Assembly (NCBI RefSeq): GCF_000306765.2
Contig: NC_017941.2
Coordinates: forward strand, 2,884,885 to 2,948,884
Direction: 5' to 3'
Length of the DNA: 64,000 nucleotides
Source of the DNA: Haloferax mediterranei ATCC 33500
GTDB lineage: Archaea; Halobacteriota; Halobacteria; Halobacteriales; Haloferacaceae
In this document: positions 1 through 8,530 of the stretch, piece after piece
Layout: each line of letters opens with the position of its first letter
Position numbering within the stretch: position 1 is the first letter of the stretch
The notes under the pieces: generated by a model
The model's input: only the letters and a program-made list of their open reading frames with translations
What the model was told of the DNA's origin: nothing
Database searches by the model: none
Translations under genes and position numbers: made by a program

Positions 1-498
1 ACCGGCGACCTCGGTTCCGGGACGCAGGTCAACGCCGTCCAGATTCTCGAAGCACTCGGAATCAGCGACTACGAGCAGCAAAACACCGGCTTCTCGCAGG
101 CCTCCGACCAGCTGAAGAACGGCGACATCGACGCCGCGTTCGTCGTCGGCGGTTGGCCGGTCGGTGCCATCGAAGAACTCGCTGCGACCGAAGACGTGCG
201 CATCGTACCCATTGAGGGTGACGCACGACAGTCCGTCAAGGACGCCGCACCGTTCTACGCCGACGACGAGGTTCCGTCGGGCACCTACGGGCTAGAGAAC
301 CCCGCCCCGACCGTCTCCGTGCAGGCGATGATTGCGACCAACGCCGAACAGTCCGAGGCGACGGTCGAAGCAGTCACCGAGGCCATCTTCGCAAACGTCG
401 ACCAGCTCACCATCAAGACGGACTTCATCTCGAAGGAAAGCGCTCAGGACGGCATGTCCATCGAGCTACACCCCGGCGCAAAGGCCTACTTCGGCTAA
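1..498 (+). CDS. TAXI-family TRAP transporter solute-binding protein, C-terminal part
   Basis: The gene is cut by the left edge; the reading frame is open from base 1 to a TAA at 496-498. The visible 165 residues resemble the C-terminal lobe of TAXI (TRAP-associated extracytoplasmic immunogenic) binding proteins: a T-G-x-x-G-S-G-T start of the lobe, a QASDQLKNGDIDAAFVVGG stretch and a conserved GTYGLENPAPTVSVQA region. The family captures a carboxylic acid or amino acid outside the membrane and hands it to the TRAP permease. A DUF1850-like gene and the fused TRAP permease follow at once on the same strand, as in other TAXI operons. Lipobox and N-terminus are outside the window. The substrate cannot be told from sequence. 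Confidence 0.9.
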   Translation, partial: TGDLGSGTQVNAVQILEALGISDYEQQNTGFSQASDQLKNGDIDAAFVVGGWPVGAIEELAATEDVRIVPIEGDARQSVKDAAPFYADDEVPSGTYGLENPAPTVSVQAMIATNAEQSEATVEAVTEAIFANVDQLTIKTDFISKESAQDGMSIELHPGAKAYFG

Positions 499-543
499 CT
501 CCGAAGCCCTCTCTCCGAACAGCAACCTACAACCATCCTTTCG

Positions 544-1029
544 ATGCTCGATTCGATTCACACACGCATCCTCGTCGCAGTCGCGATACTCGCCCTTGCA
601 GTGGGTGGAAGCGCTGCCGTTCCGGCCGGACAGGCCCTCGTCGTCGAAGACGCTGAGACCGGCGAGCACCTGAAGCAGATTCCGGTCCAAGAAAACACGA
701 CAGTCGCACTCGAGTACACCCACAGCGTCGAGAAGACGCGCGTGCTCGACGCCTACGCGGTACAGGACGGGAAGCTCGTCATGACGAGGATGGAATTTAA
801 ATCGTACGGCGCTGGGCTCCCCGCGAGAGCGAACGTGACGACAGAAAACGGGTCGTTCGTCTTCGACCCCGAAGGGAGCTACGAGGAGTTCTACGTCAAG
901 CCCGGCCGCATCGCCGGTCACAAACTCCACGTGGGAGAGAACACCTACGACCTCGTAGCGCTCTCTGACGCGCAGTCAGTCCGCCTCCACGTCACACAGC
1001 AATCCATGCTCGACGCCGCCCTCCACTGA
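544..1029 (+). CDS. DUF1850-type TRAP-associated exported protein
   Basis: A 161-residue protein lying between the TAXI binding protein and the TRAP permease. It starts with a hydrophobic signal or anchor segment at about residues 8-30, followed by a small beta-rich domain containing the YTHSVEKTRVLDAY stretch typical of DUF1850. That family is found almost only next to TAXI-TRAP permeases; its role is unknown, possibly a periplasm-facing accessory of the transporter. The gap to the upstream gene is 45 bp and to the permease 6 bp, so one transcript is likely. The first ATG of the frame is used because it directly precedes the signal segment. Confidence 0.8.
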   Translation: MLDSIHTRILVAVAILALAVGGSAAVPAGQALVVEDAETGEHLKQIPVQENTTVALEYTHSVEKTRVLDAYAVQDGKLVMTRMEFKSYGAGLPARANVTTENGSFVFDPEGSYEEFYVKPGRIAGHKLHVGENTYDLVALSDAQSVRLHVTQQSMLDAALH

Positions 1030-1035
1030 CCAACG

Positions 1036-3873
1036 ATGAACAGAACACACGACGAGGGTCAAAGTGACGACCCCGACGACCAGACTGCTGTCCCACGGTC
1101 CGCCCGCGAGGGAGGACACGACGACACCGCGGCACCGATTCGAACAGACGGTGGTGCGTCGCCAGGAGACCGCGAGGACGCAGGTACAGACGAAGAGATA
1201 TCCGAAGAAGAGGCACAGGAGATGTTGGAAGGCATCGACCGAAAGCGGACGCTGTCCGGGTGGGCAGCCATCATCACGTCCCTCATCGCCATCTCCTTTT
1301 CCGTGTTCCAGTCGTGGCTGGCGGCGCGCGGCTTCGACTTCTCCGCGACGCTTCCGTTCGTCGGTGAGGTGTCGCTGGGGGCGCTGCAACTCCTGCAAGT
1401 AAACGCGGTCCACGTCGCCTTCGCGCTCATCTTGGCGTTCATTCTCTTTCCGCCAACCACCGGACATGGGACGTTTGCCACCCGTCTCGGCCGCATCGTC
1501 CCCACGCTCGCATCGCGTCTGGGTGAGGGCCACCCAGTGACGCGTGTCGCCTCGGGTCTTCGCCGGTTCGTTCGGTGGCTCGCGGTCGACCCCGAACGCG
1601 AGCGCGTAACGCCGCTGGACGTGTTCTTTATCATCATCGCCGCAGCGACGGCGGCCTACATGGTGATGGAGTGGAAGGAGATACAGCAACTCCGCGTGTT
1701 CGGTCTCGAAGCGGGCCGGACCGTCGCGGAGTACTTCGGCCCGCTCGGTATCGTTGCCGAAGCAATCAGCGCGGTCGGTATTCCACTGGCCGACGTGTCC
1801 TACCCGTTCTTCCTCGGCGCGGTCGGCGTCCTCTTGGTGCTCGAAGCGACCCGCCGGTCGCTCGGGTTCTATCTGGCCCTCATCGTTGCGTCGTTCATCG
1901 TCTACGCACGCTGGGGCTTCCTCATCTCGCCGGACATGCCCCTCATCGGCGTCCTCTCGATTCCGGAAGGGACGTGGGCGAACATCGTCCAGAACCTCTG
2001 GTACAACACCGAAAACGGTGTGTTCGGAATTCCGGTCACCGTCTCGGTGCAGTTCATCTACATCTTCATCCTCTTCGGCGCGTTCTTGGAGATGTCCGGT
2101 GCCGGCCAGTGGTTCATCGACCTCGCCTACGCCGCGACAGGGACCCGAAAGGGTGGCCCGGCGAAGGCGTCCATCCTCGCGTCCGGGTTCATGGGGACTA
2201 TCTCTGGCTCCTCGATTGCGAACACCGTGACGACCGGCGCGTTCACGATTCCACTGATGAAGCGGTCGGGATACCGCTCCGAGTTCGCAGGTGCCGTCGA
2301 GGCGTCGGCGTCCTCCGGTGGGCAGATTCTCCCGCCGGTCATGGGCGCGGCGGCGTTCCTGATGATTGAGTTCATCGGCGTCCCGTTCTCGGATATCATC
2401 ATCGCGGCGTCCATCCCCGCCGTCGTGTTCTTCTTCGGCGTGTGGGTAATGGTCCACCTCGAAGCGACGCGGGCCAACATCGGTGGTCTCGACCGCTCCG
2501 AGGTCGTCAACCTGCGGTCGCACCTCACTCGCGGATGGTTCTACCTCATCCCACTGGTGCTGTTGCTGTACTACCTGCTCGTCGAACGACTGACGGTCGC
2601 CCGGTCGGCGTGGTTCACGCTTATCGCCATCATGGCACTCCTGTCAGTGGTTGCGGCGTACAACGAGCGGAATCGGGTTCCGCTGTTAGGGAGCATCGTG
2701 ACAATCTTCGTCGCGCAAGTCGCAGCCTACCTCACAACCGGCGTCGGCGTCATCGATGCGGTGATGGGTGGAAGCGGCGAAGCCCTCGGAATCACCGATG
2801 CGGCCTTCGCGGCCGCTGGTGACCTCGGTATCATTACCATCTTCGTCAGCCTCGTCATCATGCTCGTCCGTCCGGGTCTCGACTCACCGTTACTCGAACT
2901 CGACGAGGCAGTCGACGAGGCGACCGAAAACGTCTCCGGGATGCTCTCTCGGCCCTCGCTGGCCGATACAAGTGCGTTCCGCTACGTGACGTTCATCGGA
3001 AAGTCGATGGACTCCGGTGCGCGCACCTCGACCGAAGTCGTCATCGCTGTCGCCGCTGCGGGCATCATCCCCGGCGTCGTCAGCGCGACGGGTCTCGGAC
3101 CGAACTTGACGGCACTCATCAAGGCCGTCGCTGGCGGGTCTATCGTCCTGCTCCTGCTCTTTACGGCAATCGCCTCTATCATCCTCGGGATGGGGATGCC
3201 GACGACGGTGACGTACATCATCCTCGTCTCGCTTCTGGGGCCGGCCATCGCGCAGGCGTCCGATATCCCGCTTATCGCAGCCCACCTGTTCATCCTCTAC
3301 TTCGGGGTGATTGCAGACATCACACCACCGGTGGCAGTGGCGGCCTACGCCGCATCCGGAATTGCCCGGTCTAATCCGTTCCGGACGGGGACGAAGGCGT
3401 TCTCGCTGTCGCTCAACAAGGCCGTCGTCCCCTTTGCATTCGCACTGACGCCCGGTATTCTCCTCCTCCGCGGACGCGGTGAGGAGGCCGCGGTCGTCAC
3501 GGGTGCGGACATCGCCGATATCGGCTACTTCCTTCCGGAAGTCATCATCCCCGTCGCTGGCGTCTTTATCGGCGTCATCGCGCTCGGTGCAACTGTCATC
3601 GGCTACCTCTACAGTCGCGTGACGCGCATGGAACGCGGACTGTTCGCCGCCTCCGCGTTCTTGCTCATGGCACCGATGCTGCTGTTGAACGCCGTGTTCG
3701 ACCTCGGCGGCGCGCTCGGTCTCGTCGGCAACGTCCCCGCGACGGTCACTGTCGACTTGGCGATGCGCGCGGCGGGTGGCCTGCTCTTCGGTGCACTCGC
3801 ACTGAAGAACCGCCGCGAAGCAGAACAGGGTAAACGCGAGGCTCCATCTGGGTCTCCCGAACCGACCGACTAA
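1036..3873 (+). CDS. TRAP transporter fused permease (4TM/12TM type)
   Basis: This 945-residue integral membrane protein joins the small (DctQ-like) and large (DctM-like) TRAP permease subunits, the form that pairs with TAXI binding proteins. An acidic cytoplasmic N-terminus of about 70 residues is followed by many hydrophobic segments. The conserved DctM core shows GFMGTISGSSIANTVTTGAF and, near residue 715, GMGMPTTVTYIILVSLL. The C-terminal end is charged. TRAP permeases import their substrate using a sodium or proton gradient; sodium would suit a halophile, but that is inference. It is the last gene of the operon: the next gene runs the other way. Confidence 0.92.
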   Translation: MNRTHDEGQSDDPDDQTAVPRSAREGGHDDTAAPIRTDGGASPGDREDAGTDEEISEEEAQEMLEGIDRKRTLSGWAAIITSLIAISFSVFQSWLAARGFDFSATLPFVGEVSLGALQLLQVNAVHVAFALILAFILFPPTTGHGTFATRLGRIVPTLASRLGEGHPVTRVASGLRRFVRWLAVDPERERVTPLDVFFIIIAAATAAYMVMEWKEIQQLRVFGLEAGRTVAEYFGPLGIVAEAISAVGIPLADVSYPFFLGAVGVLLVLEATRRSLGFYLALIVASFIVYARWGFLISPDMPLIGVLSIPEGTWANIVQNLWYNTENGVFGIPVTVSVQFIYIFILFGAFLEMSGAGQWFIDLAYAATGTRKGGPAKASILASGFMGTISGSSIANTVTTGAFTIPLMKRSGYRSEFAGAVEASASSGGQILPPVMGAAAFLMIEFIGVPFSDIIIAASIPAVVFFFGVWVMVHLEATRANIGGLDRSEVVNLRSHLTRGWFYLIPLVLLLYYLLVERLTVARSAWFTLIAIMALLSVVAAYNERNRVPLLGSIVTIFVAQVAAYLTTGVGVIDAVMGGSGEALGITDAAFAAAGDLGIITIFVSLVIMLVRPGLDSPLLELDEAVDEATENVSGMLSRPSLADTSAFRYVTFIGKSMDSGARTSTEVVIAVAAAGIIPGVVSATGLGPNLTALIKAVAGGSIVLLLLFTAIASIILGMGMPTTVTYIILVSLLGPAIAQASDIPLIAAHLFILYFGVIADITPPVAVAAYAASGIARSNPFRTGTKAFSLSLNKAVVPFAFALTPGILLLRGRGEEAAVVTGADIADIGYFLPEVIIPVAGVFIGVIALGATVIGYLYSRVTRMERGLFAASAFLLMAPMLLLNAVFDLGGALGLVGNVPATVTVDLAMRAAGGLLFGALALKNRREAEQGKREAPSGSPEPTD

Positions 3874-3891
3874 CGTCGGACACAGTCTCTT

Positions 3892-4524
3892 TTATTCGAG
3901 TTCGACACGGCCGCTCGTCGCACTTCGGAGTCTATCGCGGAGGCCGTCGGCATCGTCGACGGGAACGCGAACCGAAAAGGAGACGCGCTGGTCGTAGTCG
4001 GCATCGAACTCGACACCCGTCGATTCGAGGATGCCGCGAACGTCGCCGGAGTCGTCGTAGTCGACCGTCGCGGTGAAGCGCTCGTGCGGAATTTCTTCGA
4101 CGATGCCCGCTGCGTCGAGGGCTTCCTTGACGGCGCGCGAGTACGCCCGAGCGAGGCCGCCAACGCCGAGGTTGGTGCCGCCGTAGTAGCGTGTCACGAC
4201 GACGGCGACGTTGCGAACGTCCTGCTGGACGAGGACGTTCAGCGCAGGCTTGCCCGACGACCCGGTCGGTTCGCCGTCGTCACTCTGGTACTCGCGGAGC
4301 ATGACGTTCCCGCCGCCGGGAACGGTAGACGAGGCCCCGCCTGCCGGGACGCGATACGCGGGGACGTTGTGTGTCGCGTCCGGATGTCGCTCTTCGATTT
4401 CGTCGACGAACGCTTCCGCCTCGTCGACCGTCTCGGCGGGCGAGATGTACCCGATGAACTCCGAGCCGTTGACCTCGAATCGGGCCTCGGCCCGTCCCGC
4501 GACGGTTCGATAGGCGTCGGTCAT
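3892..4524 (-). CDS. YigZ/IMPACT family protein
   Basis: The 210-residue product has the two signatures of the UPF0029/IMPACT family: DDGEPTGSSGKPALNVL at about residues 85-101 and a VVVTRYYGGTNLGVGGLARA stretch after it, followed by a DUF1949-like C-terminal domain. Eukaryotic IMPACT proteins affect translation control through GCN1; the prokaryotic role is unsettled. I chose the ATG that gives an MTDAYRTVAG start, since the homologous domain begins there; an upstream in-frame ATG at 4548 would add eight residues. It is convergent with the TRAP permease, with an 18-bp gap. Confidence 0.85.
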   Translation of the reverse strand: MTDAYRTVAGRAEARFEVNGSEFIGYISPAETVDEAEAFVDEIEERHPDATHNVPAYRVPAGGASSTVPGGGNVMLREYQSDDGEPTGSSGKPALNVLVQQDVRNVAVVVTRYYGGTNLGVGGLARAYSRAVKEALDAAGIVEEIPHERFTATVDYDDSGDVRGILESTGVEFDADYDQRVSFSVRVPVDDADGLRDRLRSATSGRVELE

Positions 4525-4650
4525 GACTGCGAGTTGGCGTCGCGGCATGCAAAAGCATTCCCACCGGCGCGGACCGCAAAGCGTCGACTCGGGTCGGCCG
4601 GCTGGCTTCGAGTAGGTGCGGGTTAGAAAGCAGAGCTCCGAAAAGCCGCG

Positions 4651-4767
4651 TTACTGCCCACAGATATTCGCGTACGACGTACACCCGTTCTGAATGCAGA
4701 CGCCGCAGAGGTGGCGTGTTTCCGAAATCTGTGCACCACAACACATGCAACTACGGGGACGTTCCAT
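4651..4767 (-). CDS. Small cysteine-rich zinc-finger protein (38 aa)
   Basis: The frame encodes 38 residues with seven cysteines. A CMCCG group near the start and a C-G-V-C followed by further Cys residues could form one C4 zinc-binding site. Haloarchaea carry many such zinc-finger micro-proteins below 70 residues, some affecting motility and biofilm formation, but I cannot place this one in a named family. The start is the first ATG, and the stop lies before a clear run of non-coding sequence. It stands alone between two longer reverse-strand genes. Confidence 0.6.
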   Translation of the reverse strand: MERPRSCMCCGAQISETRHLCGVCIQNGCTSYANICGQ

Positions 4768-4913
4768 GCCATTGTATAGCACGAGCAACTACAAGAGTCT
4801 TATTGCCAACCTGACAGAAACATACATGAACAAATAGGCAAGATGAGGCCGTTCAGGCCGGTTTCGCCGATATGGCCTTCGATTAACCGCGCAACCCGAC
4901 CACTCCCAGTCAC

Positions 4914-5417
4914 TCAGGCGATGGTGATTCGACGGACGAAATCGAGGCTCGAAAGGTCGTTAAGCAGGTCGCCCGGAACCGGTTCGTCGGTGATAATGTA
5001 GAGTTTCGGGTCGTCGGTGAACTCGGGGTCCTCGCTAATCGTCTGTCGGATGGAGATATCCGCGTCGCCCAGTTTCGAGGTGACGGTCGCGACGATACCG
5101 GGTTCGTCGGCGTCGGCCACTTCGACGGTGAGGACAGAGAGGTTGAGCACCGGTGCGAGGTCCATCAGACTCGGAATCGCCGAGATGTTCTGGAAGATTT
5201 GTCGGAGTTCTTCGTCGGCGAGGATGGCGTCGGTGGTCGAATCCACGACGCGTCGGTCCACGTCGGCCTCTCTGGCGATACCGGTGTTCGGTATCTCGAT
5301 TCCGCCGGAGACGACCCGTCCCTCGTCGTTGACGGAGAACCCGCGTTCCAAAAGGAGTCGAATGACAGCCTGCTGGCTTGGACTGCCCTCGAACTTCTCC
5401 ATAATCTCGTCGAACAT
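4914..5417 (-). CDS. ACT-domain amino-acid-binding protein
   Basis: The 167-residue product has two parts. Residues 1-75 form a helical region with a DNA-binding look (SPSQQAVIRLLLERGFSV). Residues of about 90-165 form an ACT domain (LSVLTVEVADADEPGIVATV). ACT domains bind amino acids and switch regulators or enzymes. Haloarchaeal genomes usually carry one such stand-alone protein annotated as a regulator of amino acid metabolism. No enzyme domain is attached. The target is unknown, although histidine genes are close by. The ATG at 5417 is the only strong start. Confidence 0.75.
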   Translation of the reverse strand: MFDEIMEKFEGSPSQQAVIRLLLERGFSVNDEGRVVSGGIEIPNTGIAREADVDRRVVDSTTDAILADEELRQIFQNISAIPSLMDLAPVLNLSVLTVEVADADEPGIVATVTSKLGDADISIRQTISEDPEFTDDPKLYIITDEPVPGDLLNDLSSLDFVRRITIA

Positions 5418-5623
5418 TCGTTAGTCCGGGGGTTTGCGGCCAGCCACATTAAGTGGTACGTCAGGCGCGTCGAAGGAAGAAAGCAAGCTGGAGCGCGTCG
5501 GAGACAGAAAGCAAGCTAGAGCACGTCGGAGGGAGATGCCGCGGACGCTCCGCCGGGGCTGATTTCACCGAACAGTCGAGCGCCGGAGATGGGTTTAACC
5601 GTCGGCGCGAAAACCCGTCCAGC

Positions 5624-6343
5624 ATGCGCGAGCTACGCACCTGCGACTTCTGTGGGACCGACGCCGCTGGCGTCTTCGAGGTACTGCCCCCGGAGCTGAC
5701 GCCAGCCGACGACCAGCGCCGCGTCATCCTCTGTGAACACTGTCAGGAGACGTTGACCGACGTGATTTCGCCGCTTCTCGCTCGACTCGGCGTCGACGCG
5801 GACGTGGACGTTCCCGACGACGCACCGGCAGAGACCGGCGCATCCACAACACCGACGAGCGCAGGGAGCGGGTCAGTCAATGATGCAACGTCGGTCGATG
5901 TCGAGCCTGTCGACCCCGCACCGACGCCCGCCGAATCGACGGACGACACCTCGTCGGACCCGCTCGACGACTCGGTTCACACCGGGAAAACAGAGAGCAA
6001 AGTCGAGGAGCGCGGGCGCATCGGAGAAGGCAAGCAGGCCGAAGACGGAGGCGAAGAAACCGAGTCGGAAACGACTACCGAACCCGAGCCACAGGCCGAC
6101 TCTGCCGAAACCGACGCAGAAGGGAAGGAAACGGGAGACGACGACATGCGACCCGAGCCGCCGAAGTTCCGCAAAGTCATTCGTATCCTGCAAAACCGCG
6201 AGTTCCCCGTCGAGCGGGCGGAGATTGAAGAGTTAGCCTCAGGTGCGTACGACCTCGACGACGACGAGGTCGCGGACATCTTCGACTACGCGGTCGAACG
6301 CGGTGTCCTCGTCGACGACGGTGGAATGCTTCGCCGTCCCTGA
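5624..6343 (+). CDS. Acidic zinc-finger protein, haloarchaeal hypothetical
   Basis: The protein has 239 residues. An N-terminal zinc-binding motif pairs CDFCG at about residues 7-11 with CEHC about 30 residues later. A long acidic, Thr/Ser/Glu-rich linker of about 120 residues follows. The compact C-terminal domain (from about residue 175, FRKVIRILQNREFPVERAEI) resembles a small helical or winged-helix fold. I start it at the ATG directly before the Cys motif; an upstream ATG at 5453 would add a basic tail that looks untranslated. No family function is known to me. It is convergent with hisB. Confidence 0.7.
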   Translation: MRELRTCDFCGTDAAGVFEVLPPELTPADDQRRVILCEHCQETLTDVISPLLARLGVDADVDVPDDAPAETGASTTPTSAGSGSVNDATSVDVEPVDPAPTPAESTDDTSSDPLDDSVHTGKTESKVEERGRIGEGKQAEDGGEETESETTTEPEPQADSAETDAEGKETGDDDMRPEPPKFRKVIRILQNREFPVERAEIEELASGAYDLDDDEVADIFDYAVERGVLVDDGGMLRRP

Positions 6344-6376
6344 GCCGATTGGGAGCGGTCTCAAACTGGTTTTAGT

Positions 6377-6970
6377 CTACAGTTTTCCTTTCGTACTCGG
6401 CGTGTCGGAGCGCCGTGGGTCCACGCGAGTCGCGTCATCGAGCGCACGCGCGAGCGCCTTGAATAGCGCTTCGACCTCGTGGTGTGCGTTTTCGCCGTCG
6501 ACCCCGGCGTGGAGCGTGAGACCGGCATTCATCGCCAACGACATGGCGAAGTGTTCGGCCATGACGCTCGTGAACTCGCCGATATAGGGTTGGGAGAACT
6601 CACCAGAGAACTCGAAGAAGGGACGACCGGACACGTCGACGACGACTGACGCGACAGCTTCGTCGAGCGGGACCTTTCGGTCGGCGTAGCGGACGATGCC
6701 GCGTTTGTCGCCGAGCGCCTCCGTGAACGCCTCGCCGACGACGATAGCCACGTCTTCGACGGTGTGGTGGTCGTCGATGTGGAGGTCGCCGTCGCACTGG
6801 ACGGTGAGGTCGAATAGACCATGTTTGGCGAAGGCTTCCAGCATGTGGTCGAAGAAGCCGATTCCGGTGTCGACGACCGCGTCGCCGTCGCCGTCGATGG
6901 CGAGTGTCACGTCGATTGTCGTCTCAGCCGTCTCCCGGGAGACGGCCGCGGTTCGGTCGGCGTCGCTCAT
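6377..6970 (-). CDS. hisB: Imidazoleglycerol-phosphate dehydratase
   Basis: HisB removes water from imidazole-glycerol phosphate to give imidazole-acetol phosphate in histidine synthesis. The 197-residue length equals that of single-function HisB. Both manganese-binding His motifs are visible: [17 protein letters not shown] with [11 protein letters not shown] in the first half and [12 protein letters not shown] with [12 protein letters not shown] in the second. The start giving [17 protein letters not shown] fits the family; an upstream ATG at 7069 would add an unlikely 33 residues. It is not in an operon with hisA or hisI, which lie 0.7 and 3.8 kb away on the same strand. Confidence 0.95.
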   Translation of the reverse strand: MSDADRTAAVSRETAETTIDVTLAIDGDGDAVVDTGIGFFDHMLEAFAKHGLFDLTVQCDGDLHIDDHHTVEDVAIVVGEAFTEALGDKRGIVRYADRKVPLDEAVASVVVDVSGRPFFEFSGEFSQPYIGEFTSVMAEHFAMSLAMNAGLTLHAGVDGENAHHEVEALFKALARALDDATRVDPRRSDTPSTKGKL

Positions 6971-7222
6971 GTCGCGTTCGAAGGGGGCAGCCCATATATG
7001 AATTCTCGTCGTGGCCAGTTTCAGCGCGGTGGCAGTGTCGAAAGCGAGTATCGAGAGCGAACGCCGCAATTGTCCGGTTGAGGTGGGTCAGACAACTGGG
7101 GACGGTCGCGAGGGCTGGCAAAATGAGCATCGAACCCACCGTTAGTTGGAGTGTCAGTCTACAAACGACCGTCAGACGCCTGTCTGCCGGAAATTCATAT
7201 CACCGGGTGAGTACGGTGATGC

Positions 7223-7381
7223 ATGCAGCGAAAGGGAGCGCTGGTGGTGGGTTACACCATCTGCGTCGGGGGACTACTGCTTACCGCTCGGTCGGGAGTT
7301 GCTATCGCACTTGGAATCGTACTCGTGACGATGGCAGTTAGTGCAGCAATTATTGACGGAGGGGTACGCGACAGACGGTAG
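7223..7381 (+). CDS. Small membrane protein (52 aa)
   Basis: A 52-residue frame begins MQRKGALVVGY and holds two hydrophobic stretches, at about residues 6-20 and 25-44, closing with a charged end. Strong hydrophobic patterning and a basic N-terminus suggest a small two-segment membrane protein. No family is recognised. It sits between hisB and hisA on the opposite strand, in a zone with no other candidate gene. Confidence 0.45.
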   Translation: MQRKGALVVGYTICVGGLLLTARSGVAIALGIVLVTMAVSAAIIDGGVRDRR

Positions 7382-7433
7382 GGCAACCGGACACGATGCG
7401 ACAACATAGACGCCGAACGGAGAGCAGCCCCGG

Positions 7434-7625
7434 ATGACGCGGTGTGGACCGATAGCTAGTCCAAAACGCGACGTGGTGACGCTCAGTATGCTCGCCCTCA
7501 GCGGGCCGTTTCTCAGCACCTCGCGTCCGGAAACGACCATAATCGGAGTACTATTCGTCGCCGTCGGCGTCTACGGAACAGTCGACAGTCTCGCCGCATT
7601 CGTCGGCTATTATATTCGGTTCTAA
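7434..7625 (+). CDS. Small membrane protein (63 aa)
   Basis: A 63-residue frame with two likely membrane segments, at about residues 14-27 and 34-58, and a short soluble end. It is 52 bp downstream of another small membrane-protein frame and could share its transcript. I do not recognise a family. The start is uncertain: the N-terminal 12 residues look less protein-like, and an internal start is possible. It is convergent with hisA. Confidence 0.4.
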   Translation: MTRCGPIASPKRDVVTLSMLALSGPFLSTSRPETTIIGVLFVAVGVYGTVDSLAAFVGYYIRF

Positions 7626-7666
7626 CGGCCCAAAACAACCCAAATCGAACTGCGGCAGCGGTGCGT

Positions 7667-8383
7667 CTACGCGTCCAGCGCCGCTTCGAGGGTGAAGCGA
7701 CCCTCGTAGAGTGCGGTCCCGACGACAGTCGCTGCTGCGCCCGCATCGCGAAGTGCGCGGATATCGGCCAGGGAGGCGACGCCACCGGACGCGACGACGG
7801 GGATATCGACCGCATCGACGACGCGGGACGTGGTGTCGAGGTGGACGCCTTCGAGTTGGCCCTCTACGTCCACGTCAGTGAACAAGATTGCAGCGGCCCC
7901 GAGTTCTTCGTAGCGAGCGGCGGCCTCCGCGGGGTCGAGACCGGTCCCTTCGGTCCAGCCGGAGACGACAACCTCACCGTCTTTCGCGTCGAGGCTGACC
8001 ATCACGCCGTCGGGGTAGTCCTCGGCGAGTTCTGCGACGATGTCGGGGTTCTCGACCGCGGCCGTCCCGAGAATGACGCGGTCGACGCCCCGGTCGAGGA
8101 GGTCACGGGCGTCCTCAACGGTTCGAATGCCGCCGCCGAGTTGGAGCGGAACGTCGACCGCGTCGAGGACGGCATCGACCGCCGGAGCGTTCTTTCGGTC
8201 GCCTTCGAACGCGCCATCGAGGTCGACGAGGTGGAGTGTTTTCGCACCGGCGTCGACCCAGCGGCGGGCGGCTTCGACCGGTTCGCCGTAGGACTTCTCG
8301 GTGCCGCGTTCGCCCTGAACGAGTTGGACGACTTCGCCGTCTTGCATGTCGACCGCGGGGACGACTTCGAACTCTGGGAACAT
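7667..8383 (-). CDS. hisA: Phosphoribosylformimino-AICAR-phosphate isomerase
   Basis: HisA isomerises ProFAR to PRFAR, the fourth step of histidine synthesis. The 238-residue length suits a TIM barrel. The N-terminal catalytic Asp sits in VVPAVDMQDGEVVQL, and the second-half Asp in FTDVDVEGQLEG. The two phosphate loops are LGGGIRTVED and VASGGVASLADI. The MFPEFEVVPAVD start is right because the barrel begins there; the frame runs further upstream only by chance. Confidence 0.95.
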   Translation of the reverse strand: MFPEFEVVPAVDMQDGEVVQLVQGERGTEKSYGEPVEAARRWVDAGAKTLHLVDLDGAFEGDRKNAPAVDAVLDAVDVPLQLGGGIRTVEDARDLLDRGVDRVILGTAAVENPDIVAELAEDYPDGVMVSLDAKDGEVVVSGWTEGTGLDPAEAAARYEELGAAAILFTDVDVEGQLEGVHLDTTSRVVDAVDIPVVASGGVASLADIRALRDAGAAATVVGTALYEGRFTLEAALDA

Positions 8384-8530
8384 ACGCCACTGTGAGCAAC
8401 CGACGTGCGTAAACGCACCGAATCCGGTGACTGAAGCCCGGTACCGTTCCGTCTGCGACGAAGATATCCAGAACAATTGCGAGCCAATAGTTCGGAACGG
8501 CTTTGTCTCGCCGGAATACAGACACACTCA

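Noticed and set aside
976..2523. Long reverse-strand frame (515 codons) opposite the TRAP permease
   Set aside because: A high-GC mirror frame, very rich in Arg, Asp and Gly with no domain; the forward frame is a clear permease.
5453..5623. N-terminal extension of the zinc-finger protein at 5624
   Set aside because: The added 57 residues are basic and Ser/Gly-rich, unlike the acidic protein, and the zinc motif follows directly after the chosen ATG.
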